A program made the position numbers and the translations under genes. Below, piece by piece: positions 1 to 12,676 of a stretch of 64,000 nucleotides of DNA (positions are counted from its first letter, which is position 1; each line of letters starts with the position of its first letter). The stretch covers positions 5,818,501 to 5,882,500 of the forward strand of contig JAPNXP010000001.1 of NCBI GenBank assembly GCA_028753945.1, written 5' to 3'. Origin of the DNA: Hexactinellida sp. DTS-2022. Its lineage: Eukaryota; Porifera; Hexactinellida. A model generated the notes under the pieces. The model had not been told where the DNA came from, searched no databases, and saw only the letters and a program-made list of their open reading frames with translations.

Positions 1-1562
1 TTTAAAACTCCAGATGGTCATAAATATTACAAGTCTAAACTAAGAGAAAATAATGTTTATCTAAGATGTGTTCTTTTTAGAAATGGATGTAAAGCTACTG
101 CGAAGTTAGATCTAGTGTCAAATCTAATCACTCCTGCCATAAACCATAATCATAGCATCATAGAATATCAATCTGACGTCTATGAATTAAAAGCAAAATT
201 TAAGAATCGTGCACGGAACTCGCAGGATAATCTTAGGAAAATTTTCGATGACGTAACTCGTGAAGATGCTGCAGCGTTTCATGTGTCGTTTGCTGAATGC
301 GAATCCTCAATGTATCGTTCGAGGAGGGCATTGCAACCGAAGATTCCAACCTCTCCTGCAGAATTTTCTGATATGTTGCCAAATTCAATATATGGAACAT
401 TTTATAGATGTACTGTCTCTATTCATGACCACACGGCTATTATATTTTTCTCAGATAATATCCGAACGTTTTTATCTCAAATAACCAACATCCAGTTTGA
501 TGGAACATTATACCGTCCCAGTCCTTTTTTACCAGCTTTGGACTATATTTCTGACTGTTGATCGACATACTTTACCGGGAATACACTGTCTAATGACTGG
601 TAAGAATGAGGAACTGTACAAAGCAATACTAATTCACATACATCAACTTCTACCCGAACTTCAACCCACAACATCCATGTCCGATTGGGAAGCTGCTCCT
701 CGTAAGGCCCTGAAAGAAGTCTTTCCAAATATAAAACTGTTCGGGTGTTGGTTTCATTTTACGCAGCGAATATGGTATAAAACTCAGAAACTTGGACTTA
801 CAGAGAGTTTTAAAGATAATATTGAAGTTGCAAGTCAATTAATGTCAATAAATGAGCATTCCATTTCTTCCAGCTAGTCTCATCCATCCAACCTACTCAC
901 TACTTCAATTTCCTGCGACTATCATACCTACAGAAGCAATGAAATTAGAGAAACTAAACAAATACTTCAAAAAGAGATGGATAACCCATGTCAACCCAGA
1001 AGAATTATCAATTTTTGACTCAGACTTTACGACGAACAATGGAGCTGAATCTTACCACGCAAGGCTTAAGGATAGAATTAGGGCTAATCACCCCAGAGTA
1101 TGGAATTTTATGACCCATATAAATGAAATAATAATGGATACAGATAACGAATTTGGGAGGCTGTCCCTGGGTAAGGATATAACAAGACCGAGAAAAAAGA
1201 CAAACATTCTAACTGATGATCGCCGTAGTCGTGGTAAACAAAAATTTCAATCCGGTTGCTATACTCCGTGGGAATACATAAATGCAGTAAGTCAGACCAT
1301 TGGAAATATTCGCGATGTACAAGGGGAAGTAGAATTATCTGACTGTTCAGAGGATTCAGAAACAGATGATATTGATAATGATGATAACAGCCACCAGAAT
1401 TGTGTTGTTTGTCTAAACTCACGAACATCCACTTGGATCTTTCTACCTTGCAGACATGCCCAGTGCTGTATGGAATGCTGCAAAAAAATCGAAGAACTTG
1501 GACAATCGTGTCCCGTATGTCGGTCTCCAATAGAAAGTAGCTTTGAAATATTTACCAATTAG
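1..1562 (+). pseudogene. MULE-type transposase with FLYWCH and RING fingers, 5' truncated by window edge
   Basis: Mutator-like DDE transposase, which would cut and paste its own element in the nucleus. The frame is open from base 1. It starts inside a FLYWCH-type zinc finger (C at the CVLF and NGCKA motifs, then NHNH near 145-156). The DDE core follows: first Asp in NIQFDGTL (about 489-512), second Asp in SDWEAAPRKAL (about 680-712), the MULE C-x2-H motif in GCWFHF (about 740-760), and the acid in TNNGAESYH (about 1033-1059). The C-terminus (about 1400-1540) is a C3HC4 RING finger: CVVC, then CRHAQCCMEC, then CPVC, ending with TAG at 1560. Two frame changes break it, one near 500-540 and one near 840-855, so it is a pseudogene in this copy. 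FLYWCH plus MULE is known in animals. The RING tail could be a captured E3-ligase module. Confidence 0.85.
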
Positions 1563-1694
1563 CTTCATTATTGATACATTCATAAAATACTTACTCATTT
1601 GTTTAGGACTCATTAAATTATTAAAAAATAAACATATATATGCTCACTACATTTTCGTGTAAACAACAAGATTGACCAAAATATTTGTCTAGCT

Positions 1695-2085
1695 ACGCCG
1701 ACTGTCTGAAATTACTGTCGAACTAATGCCAACAGTCTGAAATTACTGTCGAACTAATGCCAACTGTATGAAAGTACTATCGAACTAATGCCAACTGTAT
1801 GAAAGTACTGTCGAACTATTGCCAACTGTATGAAAGTACTGTCGAACTAATGCCAACTGTATGAAAGTACTGTCGAACTAATGCCAACTGTATGAAAGTA
1901 CTGTCGAACTATTGCCAACTGTATGAAAGTACTGTCGAACTATTGCCAACTGTATGAAATTACTGTCGAACTAATGCCAACAGTCTGAAATTACTGTCGA
2001 ACTAATGCCAACTGTCTGAAATTACTGTCGAACTATTGCCAACTGTCCAAATTCGAACTAATGACAACTCCAAATTCGAACTAAT
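1695..2085. repeat. 31-bp minisatellite, about 12 copies
   Basis: The tandem unit has the core CGAACTAATGCCAACTGTAT followed by GAAAGTACTGT. Variants alternate GTATGAAAGTACT with GTCTGAAATTACT, and AATGCC with ATTGCC. The last copies shorten near 2040-2085. It lies 130 bp after the MULE stop codon, where subterminal repeats of such elements often sit. Confidence 0.9.
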
Positions 2086-2093
2086 GCAGGCGC

Positions 2094-3262
2094 CCCTTAT
2101 TTTAGCAATGTTATCCACGGTGAGTTGAGTAAAGTCAACAAATTCCTTATATTATATTATTTAATTTAATCAATTGTATAGTAATACTTCAATTAAATAG
2201 AAGCCAGCTGGAATTTATAAGTTAAATCAATATAATTATCGCAAGTTGAATCACTAGAGTAGGATTTAACAAGTTAAATCAATATAATTATTACAAGTTG
2301 AAACAAAGGAATTAGATTTAACACTTTTACAGAAATTGAAGTGTGAGTAAACAAAGAAATTCCAACTCCCATTTATGGCAGAAATTAAACCCATTTCTAA
2401 AAATTTTCTTCTCCCTACAGACGCAGAATTTTATGGTGAATCCAAATATGAAATTAAATTTGGGGGTTTAGTAAAACATTTTTACTGTGCCGACTATACT
2501 ATAGTATAGTGGCCCAGTATTGGAATCACTGCCTTTATTATTATTATTATTTTTACTGTGCCGACTATACTATAGTATAGTGGCCCAGTATTGGAATCAC
2601 TGCCTTTATTATTATTATTATTTTTACTGTGCCGACTATACTATAGTATAGTGGCCCAGTTCTAATCTTACTGCCTTTAATATTTATATTTTTTTTTTTT
2701 TCTCCGTAGACGGTGCCCTGGCCAGAGCTTTAGAGTTGATGGGCTAAAACTTGGCATGTAGGTGCGATAGGACCGTCTAATTTGCACCTGGGGTTACGAT
2801 TTTTGATTAACAAATTTTTTACACATCTTTAACACCTTTCAAAATTTGTCTGGTCCATAACTCAAAAGTTGTTTTACTAAACCCCCACATTTTATTTTTA
2901 TATTTGGATTCACCATAAAATTCTGCGTCTGATGGGAGAAGAAATTTTTCAATAAAGGGGTCAATTTCTGCCATAAATGGGGGTTGAAATTTCTTTGTTT
3001 ACTGACACTTCAATTTCAGTAAAGTGTTAAATCTAATTCTATTGTTTCAACTTGTAATAATTATATTGATTTAACTTGTTAAATCCTACTCTAGTGATTC
3101 AACTTGCGATAATTATATTGATTTAACTTATAAATTCCAGCTGGCTTCTATTTAATTCTACCATTACTATACAATGGATTAAATTAAATTAATTTATACA
3201 AGGAATTTGTTGACTTAACTCAACTCACCGTGGATAACATTGCTAAAATAAATAATATATAA
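2094..3262. repeat. Foldback repeat with about 350-bp inverted arms
   Basis: The left arm (TTTTAGCAATGTTATCCACG at about 2100, then AGCCAGCTGGAATTTATAAG, then the AGACGCAGAATTTTATGG motif near 2420) recurs as reverse complement at about 2925-3250. The spacer holds three palindromic units (2487-2670) and a segment ending in CTCCGTAGACGGTGCCCTGG. No coding capacity is seen. The same modules recur across the window. Confidence 0.75.
2487..2690 (+). repeat. Palindromic-unit array, 3 copies
   Basis: Each unit reads ACTGTGCCGAC, then the perfect palindrome CTATACTATAGTATAG, then TGGCCCAGT and a tail ending ACTGCCTT. Units are separated by (TTA)n. Two copies carry the ATTGGAATC tail and the third carries the TCTAATCTT tail. 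Confidence 0.9.
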
Positions 3263-5730
3263 TTTAATTTATTATCAATAAGTAATGAATGGCATTAAAC
3301 TAAAGATGGTTTATGATAGAACCGTTAACATTTTACATTCCACAACAACGACAGATAAAGTGATTATATTTATTTCGCGAGAATATTCTTGCACAATTAA
3401 TGTACTGACGTAATTTATTATAATTAATTCCTTTTGTATTTAACTTATAGACGGTTCCAATTGGATTATTGGGGTTATCGAGTGCGCTGAATTCAAATAT
3501 GATAGTGAAATTCGATTTAAATTAATAATAAGTGCAAATAATTGAACTTTATTTATTTTGCTGTACATAATAATGATGTTAAATTATTAATTTATTAATT
3601 AAATATTTATACAAATTAGCTAAATTTCATTAATCTCAGAGATGATACAAGATAGAAACAAACTTCCAATATATCAATTGATCCTTATGCCACATAACAC
3701 CTCTACAAATGGGTCTTGACACCTTGTGGTGATGATGACATCGTCAAAAAAATTTGTTTTTACAATTTTGTGAATTCGATATTTAAAATGGGTTATTTGA
3801 AGTTGGGTGAAGACCCAACACTCACATAAAAAATGCTGAGTCATCACAGATTATATTCTACTGAAACTTGAATATCTCTCAAATATAGTGAGCTAAATGG
3901 AGACTTCCAACTCACTAAGGGTCGTTGCCTTTTGAAACACCTTTCTGAAATAATTTAACACCTTCATAGTGATGATGACATGGCGAAAAAAAATCCAAAA
4001 TTGCTGCTGAGCCGACAGCATGTTCCTTTGGAGGCACTATCAATAAACAACACAAAAATATAGTGCCACCAAAGGAACATGCGTCGGCACAGGCTGCAAT
4101 TTTGTTTTTTTTTAGTTATGGTCCAGACAAATTTTGAAAGGTGTCAAAATGTGTCCAAAATTGGTTAATGAAAAATCGTAACCCCAGGTGCAAATTAGAC
4201 GGTCCATACGCACCTACATGCCAAGTTTTAGCCCATCAACTCTAAAGCTCCGGCCAGGGCACCGTCTACGGAGAAAAAATATATAAAAAAATCCAAAATT
4301 GCAGCTGTGCCGACGCATGTTCCTTTGGTGGCACTATATTTTGGTGGTGGTCTATTGATAGTGCCTCCAATGGAACATGCTGTCGACACAGCCTGCAATT
4401 TTGGATTTTTTTGCCATGTCATGAACGTCACATGGTGGTTACACCCATTTATCAATTTGTTACGGGACAAAGGAACGTTTGATAAATTTCATGCTTCTTT
4501 CTATCTTAAACCATCTTGAGTTTAAATTTATATTTCCATTTTAAATGCGTTTTAGACCCCCTATCACTCTAATACAATTCGGGCACCAAACAAGCACACA
4601 AACGAATAACATAAACTAGTAATTCCATCTCAATAATCCATTGTTTATATATCAGTTATCGTTTTGAAATTGAAATCAGCATACTTTGTTTACTTAGAAT
4701 GACATATGGGATTAAGTTTATATTTCCATTATAAATGCGTTATAAACCCCCCTTACACTCTAATTACACTCTAATACATTTCGGGCACCAAGCACACACA
4801 TAAAAAAATATTTATACAAATAGATATTCCATCTCATTAATCAATTGTTTGAATATCAGAAATCGTTCTGAAATTGAATAACTGTTGAGTGAAATTGAAT
4901 TTTCATATAGGAGAAAACTTTAATACAATTATTGTATTAGAAATTGATTTATATAGTAGCAGCTATTGAATCAAATTGAATTATTCATTTACAATATAAT
5001 ACTTATAAGTAACTATGATATCAGAAATTGATTTGTATAGTAAGAGCTATTGAATGTAAATTAATTATTCATATATACTAGAATTCTTTATTGTAATTAT
5101 GATATCAACAATAACTTGAATCCTAATAACACTGAATCTAATTGAATTATTCATAAATAGTAGATCTTCATTGAAACCACGAAATAATTGCATAACTGAA
5201 TATTATTGAATTTACGATTTTAGAAAGTTAAGGGTGAATTGTGGCAACTTTGAGCCTAATTATCAGGTAAATGAGGACGGATTAATAAAATCGTGAAGAG
5301 CTATCAGTTGCAAAATACTTTTCTGATACTAATGATTCTAAAAATTTTCTTGTCATTGCATTTGTTTTCTTATGGGACAAAAAAACCTAAAAGTCCCGTT
5401 AAAAAAATTCACAAGTCGAAATTAATAAATCGTGACCCCAGGAGCACATCTGTAACCCATGAGACACCTATGCTGAAAATTTCAGTTCTTAGTTTTTTGG
5501 TGTGGTTTATTAATAGTGCCTCCAAAGGTTCATGCTGTCGGCACAGAAGCAATTTTTGATTATTTTTTTTCGCCATGTCATCATCACTATGAAGGTGTTA
5601 ATTTATTTCAGAAAGGTGTTTCAAAACGCAACGACCCTTATTCAGTTGGATTTTCCATTTTGCTCACTTCATTTGAGAGATATTCAAGTTTCAGTGGATA
5701 TAATCTGTGATGACTCAGCATTTTAAAGTG
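3263..5730. repeat. Foldback-family repeat region with two long hairpins
   Basis: No gene is seen. It consists of modules shared with 55100-59700 and 33140-33910. Two ~120-bp hairpins lie at about 3988-4112 and 4285-4414, with arms containing GTGCCGACGCATGTTCC and GGAACATGCTGTCGGC. Another half-arm is at about 5500-5565. Short open frames here are read-through of repeat arms that recur in both orientations, so they are not annotated as genes. Confidence 0.7.
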
Positions 5731-6574
5731 CTGTTGCATGAGAAATTGACCCCCATGAGAAAATGACCCCCCCCTTCATATCAACCATGGATACTGTTTA
5801 GGGGGTCATTTTCTCACGGGGGTCATTTCATTATGCAAGCCCCGTGAGAAAATGACCCCCTCATGAATTTCCGCATTGTCATTGCAATAATGTAAAGACT
5901 ACTTGAACAAAACAATGATGTAGTGCAATTATACAAGATGACTTGGCAACTATGTTAATTAACTGAATACTTCTTCTGGCAATGTACTATTTATATTTGT
6001 TGGTACTAGTAATATGATAAATAAGAGTATTTTTTGAGTAAACTTTATTTAGCCTTATTCGAAATTAACCATTTTAATGACAAATAAGAGATAGAGCTTC
6101 AATAGAGATTACTTATATAGAGCTCAGCTCTAATAGAGTTCAGTTTTTCACTATGTGTATTTAGGCACTGAGAAAGGTCAGTTTTTTTCCAGAGTTTGAA
6201 ATTGACCTTTAGAAAGTAAGCCTGGGCTTTTAGTATGGGAAAAAATCTGAACTCTACAAAGCTCAGCTCTATATAAGGATTCCCGCTTCAATATTAGTTC
6301 CAAGTATTTGGTAGAAAACCTGGGTAACAATATGGGATTACCAAGTTAACATATTTACCAAGTCATTTTGTAAAATTGTCACTACATCATTGTTTTGTTC
6401 AAGTAGTCTTTACATTATTGCAATGACAATGCGGAAATTCATGAGGGGGTCATTTTCTCACGGGGCTTGCATAATGAAATGACCCCCGTGAGAAAATGAC
6501 CCCCTAAACAGTATCCATGGTTGATATGAAGGGGGGGGTCATTTTCTCATGGGGGTCAATTTCTCATGCAACAG
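5731..6574. mobile_element. 844-bp foldback MITE with about 200-bp near-perfect inverted termini
   Basis: It begins CTGTTGCATGAGAAATTGAC and ends with the reverse complement. Inverted identity continues to about 5933 on the left and from about 6380 on the right, with internal repeats of GAAAATGACCCCC. The loop (about 6030-6275) contains a second inverted motif, GAGCTCAGCTCTA / AGCTCAGCTCTATA. It interrupts the common flank TCAGCATTTTTTAAGTGCGT found intact near 33410. No long target duplication is visible. Confidence 0.8.
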
Positions 6575-9500
6575 TGCGTTTTGGGTATTCACCCAAATCC
6601 AACCAACCCATGCGAATTATTTCATTCACAAAATTGTAAAATACATTTTTTTGACAATGTCATCATCACCTCAGGTGACTAGACCCATTTGTAGAGGTGT
6701 TACGTGGCATAAGTATCAATTGATAAATTGGAAGTTTGTTTCTATCTTGTATCATCTCTGAGATTTATGATATTTAATTAATTAGTATAAATAATTATTA
6801 ATATGTTTATAATATAACACCAATTTCAATCTCAACTTACAATTATTAATTTAAATTATTTTGTCATAAATAATTAATTAATTAATTTGGCTATAAAATT
6901 TCAATTCCGCACACTCGATAACCCCTAATAAACAAATTGGAAGCATCTATATTAGTCATATACTCACGGAATTAATTATAGTTAATTACGTCAGTATATT
7001 AACAAGTCAAGAGTATTCTTGCAGAAGGAAATATAATCACATAATCTGTCGTTGTTATGGAATGTAAAATCTCGGTTTTCAATTGGAAAATAGGAGCCTA
7101 CTCAATCTCACAAGTTGAATCAATATAATGATACGGGTCGAAACAATAGAATTAGATTTAACACTCCAATTGAACTGAAGTGTTAGTAAACAAAAGAAAT
7201 TTGCAACTCTATTGTGGCACAAACGAAACCAAATTTAATAATTCGTGCACTGTGAAAAGGTGTAGAAATTAATTCTCTATCGAATGCATATAAATTAGTT
7301 ATTCGCGCACTATTTCGTATTCTTTTCTCGCATTACACAGGTGCAAAAATGTGGCCATAAATTTGTAATAAAATATCGTGACCCCAGGTGCACATCTGTA
7401 ACCCATGAGACACATATCCTGAAAATTTGGGCTTTTAGTTAATTAAACTCTGTTCTGTGGAGTGGATACGGAAGTTAAACAAATCCAAAATTGCAGCCTG
7501 TGCCGACGCATGTTCCTTTGGTGGCACTATATTTTGTTGGTGGTTTATAGATAGTGCCTCCAAAGGAACATGCTGTCGGCGCAGGCTGCAATTTTGGATT
7601 TTTTTCGCCAAGTCATCGACGCCCAAGGTGTGAAGAACCATTTGTTAATTGGCCGGAGTCACAAGGAACGGTAAATACATTTGAAGTTAGTTTTATCATA
7701 AACCATCTAGAGTTTAAAGCCATTCTATTGGGGTCAAAAATTTAGGTTCCGCGACCACCTCTGGCTAGTTAAGTTTTATGCCTGATTCTGATACTTTAGG
7801 ATATAACTCGCGATTTAAGCTCCCATGCCGCTCTGGAAAGTTTGGGCAAACTTTTTTATAGCGACAAATTCAAAGGGCCTCCGGCAATCATTTTGAAAAA
7901 TTAAGGCCCCTATTTGAACATTTCATAAATTGAGATTAGAGTGTTTTTGAACAGTATGCAATAAGTAGTAGCTGCACTGAAAATTTCAACTCAATCGGGA
8001 CTATACTTTTAATGTAATAACCTTTTGAAGATTCTTACGTCATTTGTCACCATGGGAGGTCCCTTCTTTAAACTATTTTTTTAAGGGATTTGAAGCATAT
8101 CTCATCTTATATACATGCAATAACCTTTTAGCTCGCTATGTAGTATGTCTCCATGTAAATCTCGGTAATAGACCTAAATTTACCACTTTTTGGTCACGGA
8201 ACCTTAATTTTTGACCCCACTATTCATTCATTTATGTATTGATAACAAGTTATATTATTAGTTATTTATTTTAGCAATGTTATCAACGGTGAGTTGAGGA
8301 AAATTCAACAAATTCCTTATTTAATTTATTTAATTTAATCCATTGTATAGTAATACTTCAATTAAATAGAAGCCAGCTGGAATTTATAAGTTAAATCAAT
8401 ATAATTATCGCAAGTTGAATCACTAGAGTAGGATTTGACAAGTTAAATCATTATAATTATTACAAGTTGAAACAATAGAATTAGATTTATCACTTTACTG
8501 AAATTGAAGTGTGAGTAAAAAAGAAATTTCAACCCCCATTTATGGCTGAAATTGACCCCTTTTTTGAGTTATGGACCAGACAAATTTTGAAAGGTGTCAA
8601 ATATGTGTCCAAAATTGGTTAATCAAAATTCGTTACCCCAGGTGCAAATTTTACTTGACTCACTCACGTGGATAATATTGGTAAAATAAATAACTATTAA
8701 TATAATTTATTATCAATACATAATGGATGAATGGCATTAAACTCAAGATGGTTTATGGTAGAAACAAACTTCCAATTTATCTACCGTTCCTAGTGACTCA
8801 GACCAATTAACAAATGGTTCTTGACACCTTGAGGCGTTGATGACTTGGCGAAAAAAATCCAAAATTGCACCCTGCGCCGACAGCATGTTCCTTTGTTATT
8901 TTTGGACCGTAGATCGTCCACAGAACATAGTTTTATCAACTAAGAGCGAAATCTTTTAGGATGGGTGTCTCATGGGTTACAGATGTGCACCTGGGGTTAC
9001 GATTTTTGATTAACAAATTTTGGACACATCTTTAACACCTTTCAAAATTTGCCTGATCCATAACTCAAAAAATGTTTTACTAAACCCCAAAATCTTATTT
9101 CACATTTGGATTCACCATATAATTCTGCGTCTGATGGTTAAAGAAATTTTTCAGTGAAGGTTTTAATTTCTGCCATAAATTGGGGTTGAAATTTCTTTGT
9201 CTACTCACACTTCAATTTCTGTAAAACTGTGAAATATAGTTCTATTGTTTCAACTTGTAATAAATATATTGATTCAAGTTGTTAAATCATACACTATTGT
9301 TTCAACTTTCGATAATTATATTGATTCCACTTGTGAAATCGAGTAGGCTTCTATTTTCTAATTTAAAATTAAGATTTTACATTCCATGACAACAAGAGAT
9401 TATGTGATTATATTTACTTCTACGTGAATATTCTGCACAATGGATACATTGATACAATTAATCGCTCTGTCTTTAACTTATAGAGAGGGTTCCAATTAGA

Positions 9501-10160
9501 TTATTGGGGTTTTCGAGTACGCTGAATTCAAATATTAGAATGAAATTCAATTTAGGTTAATAATTATTGAAAATATAATAAATTGGACTAAATTTATTTT
9601 GTTGTACATAATATTGGTGTTAAATTCTTAATAATTTGAATAATTATTTATACTAATTTGCTAAATTCGTTAATCTCAGAGATGATACAAGATAAAAACA
9701 AACTTCCAATTTATCAATTGATCCTTATGCCACGTAGCACCTATACAAGTGGGTCTTGTCACCTTGAGGTGATGATGACATCCTCAAAAAAATGTAATTT
9801 TACAATTGGTGAACTAAATAATTCGCATGTGTTGGTTGGAGTTGGGTGAATACCCAACACGCACTTTAAAATGCTGAGTCATCACAGATTATATTCTACT
9901 GAAACTTGAATATCTCTCAAATGAAGTGAGCTAAATGGAAACTTCCACCACTCTAAGGGTTGTTGCCTTCTGAAACACCTTTCAGAAATAATTTAACACC
10001 TTCATAGTGATGATGACTTGGCGAAAGAAAATCCAAAATTGCAGCCTGTGCTGACAGCATGTTCCTTTGGAGGCACTATCAATAAACCACCACTAAAATA
10101 TAGTGCCACCAAAGGAACATGCTTCGGCACAGCTGCAATTTTGGATTTTTTATGGATTAA
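6575..10160. repeat. Foldback-family repeats
   Basis: No gene is seen. Hairpins lie at about 7478-7606 and 10025-10152, with a truncated one at 8848-8895. They are joined by the AGAAGCCAGCTGGAATTTAT and GATGATACAAGATAGAAACA modules in both orientations. A non-repeat stretch at about 7740-8220 has no recognisable content. Confidence 0.65.
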
Positions 10161-11440
10161 TTAATCCACAAATGTTTCTGTTTTTTTACAATTCGAGGAA
10201 ATGTGCTATTTTGATGAGTGTTCTGATTTTATTACCACGATTGTTAGTAGTTATTGTAAAAGCTTTGTAGAATGTACTCCTTTTTTGGTTTTGTGGATGT
10301 CTGAATTACAGCTTGAATCAAGTTGAATGTAGTTTCTTGTATCAAATGTTTGTTCAGAAATATGTGTTTTAAGTGAAGATTACTTGAGTCTTTTTATTTC
10401 TTGGGTAAAGGTGTTAAGAGATGAGTATAATGCTAATGCTGTTAAGTGTTTAGAATGTAAGTACAAGTAAACCTCCCAAAGCGGCACCCATCGGGAGAAT
10501 GATTCTGTGCCGCTTCTCGGAGGTTGCCGCTACTCGAAGGTGCCGCTTTGGGAGGTTTCCCTGTATTCTGATTTTAGTGTTAAAGTTGAAAGTGAATTTA
10601 GTGAACTTCCACTTCCTCGATCTCACGATGTGCCTAATATTAAAACTGACAACTTTGAAACACAAATGGTGATGGAAAGTCCTGAGATTGAAGTTCTAAG
10701 TAATACGAGTGGTGACTGTGGTGAGTTTATCTCGAACTGGGTGAGTGGGATAATATTTGTATCACCAATTCTACTGTTAAAACTTCATTGGTTAGTAATT
10801 GGACTGTTGTATGGCAGTTTTACTACCATGACAGAACTACTACCTTGTATTACTCCAACCATGAATGTTCTAGCTATGACAGAATTTCTACTTTTTATGA
10901 CAGTTTGACTACTTTGTTTGGACTTGCATAACTCGTTAGTTCCAATGTTGTTTCGTAACTTCAGTTGACTAATAATAGATCTTGGCGTATATATATTTGA
11001 ATTCAATGAATTGTTGGCAATTCACACACGCAGATGGATAGTTTAGAAGCTAAAAACATTTTGAGTTACCTAACGAGCGGTATTGTCCCAAAGAACTGAG
11101 TAACACCAGGCAGCCCGATCTGCCCCAAAAATGGTTTCCCCAGGGTAGATCAACTCAGTATGATCCTATAATACCCATTAAGGACTTGGCAATTCAAACT
11201 GCTCCTTAAAAGCACCAGGTGCAACAAAATGCAACAACTACTGCTGGACCGACAAGCTCAAGATCCGACAATACACAGGCCCTACTTTGGAGCCTATTTA
11301 TTTTTTGTTCTTTCGATAGAAAGGATGATAGTTTAGTTATTAGATGAATGAATTGTAACAACCAAGGATTAACAATCTTGGAAAACAAACAATCAGTTTT
11401 AATAACATCGAATTAATTGCAAATAAATGTTTGTTCAATA
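10161..11440. other. Unassigned intergenic sequence
   Basis: Apart from the MITE at 10462-10565, I see no convincing gene. Open stretches are short and part of one is formed by the MITE itself. The segment at 10850-10910 is a locally repetitive CTACTACCATGACAG-like sequence. Confidence 0.5.
10462..10565. mobile_element. GCCGC-type MITE, short form
   Basis: Terminal inverted repeats TACAAGTAAACCTCCCAAAG and its imperfect complement ending GGGAGGTTTCCCTGTA, bounded by TA. This is the same family as 26468-26655 and 57627-57812, with internal CGGGAGAATGATT and GCCGCTTCTCGGAGG blocks. Confidence 0.8.
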
Positions 11441-11445
11441 ATAAT

Positions 11446-11959
11446 TTAATCACTAAAACTAAATGTATTGAAGAACGATGGTAAACGACTGTGAATCAAA
11501 TCAATTACAGGTTGATAATGGCTATCTCTGTTCATCAAATATAAGGCGGGGGTTGTGTAGCCATCGTGATGGGAATGGTATCTGTACCATCTAGAATTAC
11601 TTAATACTTTCTTGGTATCAAAGTGGTATTTCGATACAAAAATATCTACATCAAGCATGCAGCACATGGCGACTATTTCGATGTCAGTGCCCCAATTGCC
11701 GTCGTTGTCCATCTGTGAATCTAACATATATTTCGCTGGTGATTGAGGAAGAAACTTAGTTTCGAGATATCGCGAAATGAAGGCGGCTCCCTGTGCAACA
11801 ATGAACCTGCATATTTCAGCTCGAATCTTTGCATAGCTTGATTGTGACCCTGTTAGAATAGCAGAAAATGCACGGAACAAGCAATTACCATCCTTCTCTA
11901 TCGGTAGATCTGCAAGTGGAGTAACGGTTGTTAAGAGGTCCCCTTCATATACTCCTGGG
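11446..11959 (-). CDS. OTU-like cysteine protease domain, apparently intact active site
   Basis: About 170 residues on the minus strand, ending at 11446. Visible motifs are the DGNC nucleophile loop, then FRAFSAILTGSQ, the WGTDIEIVAM segment and SHYQPV at the C-end. Such domains remove ubiquitin from proteins. The first 16 residues of the longest open frame come from the inserted hAT terminus and are not original. The original start lies upstream, beyond the insertion. Confidence 0.7.
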
Positions 11960-12668
11960 CATAGGCGGCGATCCTGGGGGGGCAGGGGGGCGATTGCCCT
12001 CCCCAATAATATCTAAACGGTGCGAAGGTATCTTTTCGCCCCCCCCAATAATATATAAATCGCCCCCATTAAATATTTATTATCGACATCAACTAAGTGA
12101 AATAGTGTTGAATATTGCACACTGATATTATAAAATTGATGTTTACCATAAACATTTATTATATGGTTTCAAGAATTTAGTGTACTCTTAAAAAAGAATG
12201 AATGCGAGAATCCATATTCACATTTCGTTTTTTGATTTTCTTAGATGGCACATTCAACTTCAAATGATTCGCTTGAAGATCTTATTATAGCAAATAAGCA
12301 GAAACTTGAAATCCAGAAAGTACCAAACCAACCTAAACAAATTAGTTTTCCCCTTGACGAAAAAAACAATAGAAAATTTCTTCCCATACGGTTTAAAAGT
12401 TTCCCTTGGCTTGAATGGGATGATAAAGTAAGTGCAGCTTTTTGTCATCCATGTCGGCAAATCTTTTAGTTGATTCATCTAGGTGCAGCTACAGCAAGAG
12501 TGAAGATACTTTTATTTCATCAGGTTTCAAAAATTGGAAGAAAGCCGTGGAAAAATTAAAAAAGCACGAATCTTGTCATGCGCATCATTTAAGCGTTGAC
12601 AAATTTAGCAATATGTTAAGAGGTCAAAATCTCGCTCCCCCAATAATTTCCACAAATCGCCGCCTATG
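11960..12668. mobile_element. 709-bp hAT element with 8-bp TSD CTCCTGGG
   Basis: Termini CATAGGCGGCGAT and ATCGCCGCCTATG are inverted repeats. CTCCTGGG flanks it at 11952-11959 and 12669-12676. Inside, on the + strand, is a fragment of a TTF-type zinc-finger domain of a ZMYM/hAT transposase, so this is an internally deleted derivative. It lies inside the OTU gene. Confidence 0.93.
12245..12640 (+). pseudogene. TTF-type zinc-finger fragment of a hAT transposase
   Basis: The frame from ATG 12245 carries ISFPLDEK, RFKSFPWLEWD and AFCHPCRQIF, the typical N-terminal TTF/hAT-C2H2-like block. After a stop at 12467-12469 a second frame (from about 12470) continues the same domain with SEDTFISSGFKNWKKAVEK and a C-x-A-H-H segment, so there is one frameshift. 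The catalytic RNase H-like part is absent. It would bind DNA but cannot catalyse transposition. Confidence 0.75.
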
Positions 12669-12676
12669 CTCCTGGG

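Noticed and set aside
1695-2085. CRISPR-like array
   Set aside because: Direct 31-bp repeats without variable spacers in an animal genome; it is a minisatellite.
4228-4519. Open frames containing PTHVPLVALYF, repeated across the window
   Set aside because: They are translations of the ~120-bp hairpin arms on both strands and recur wherever the hairpin does; no codon-level constraint is visible.
10507-10908. 133-residue open frame
   Set aside because: The first third is the GCCGC MITE; the remainder is low-complexity and hydrophobic with no motif.
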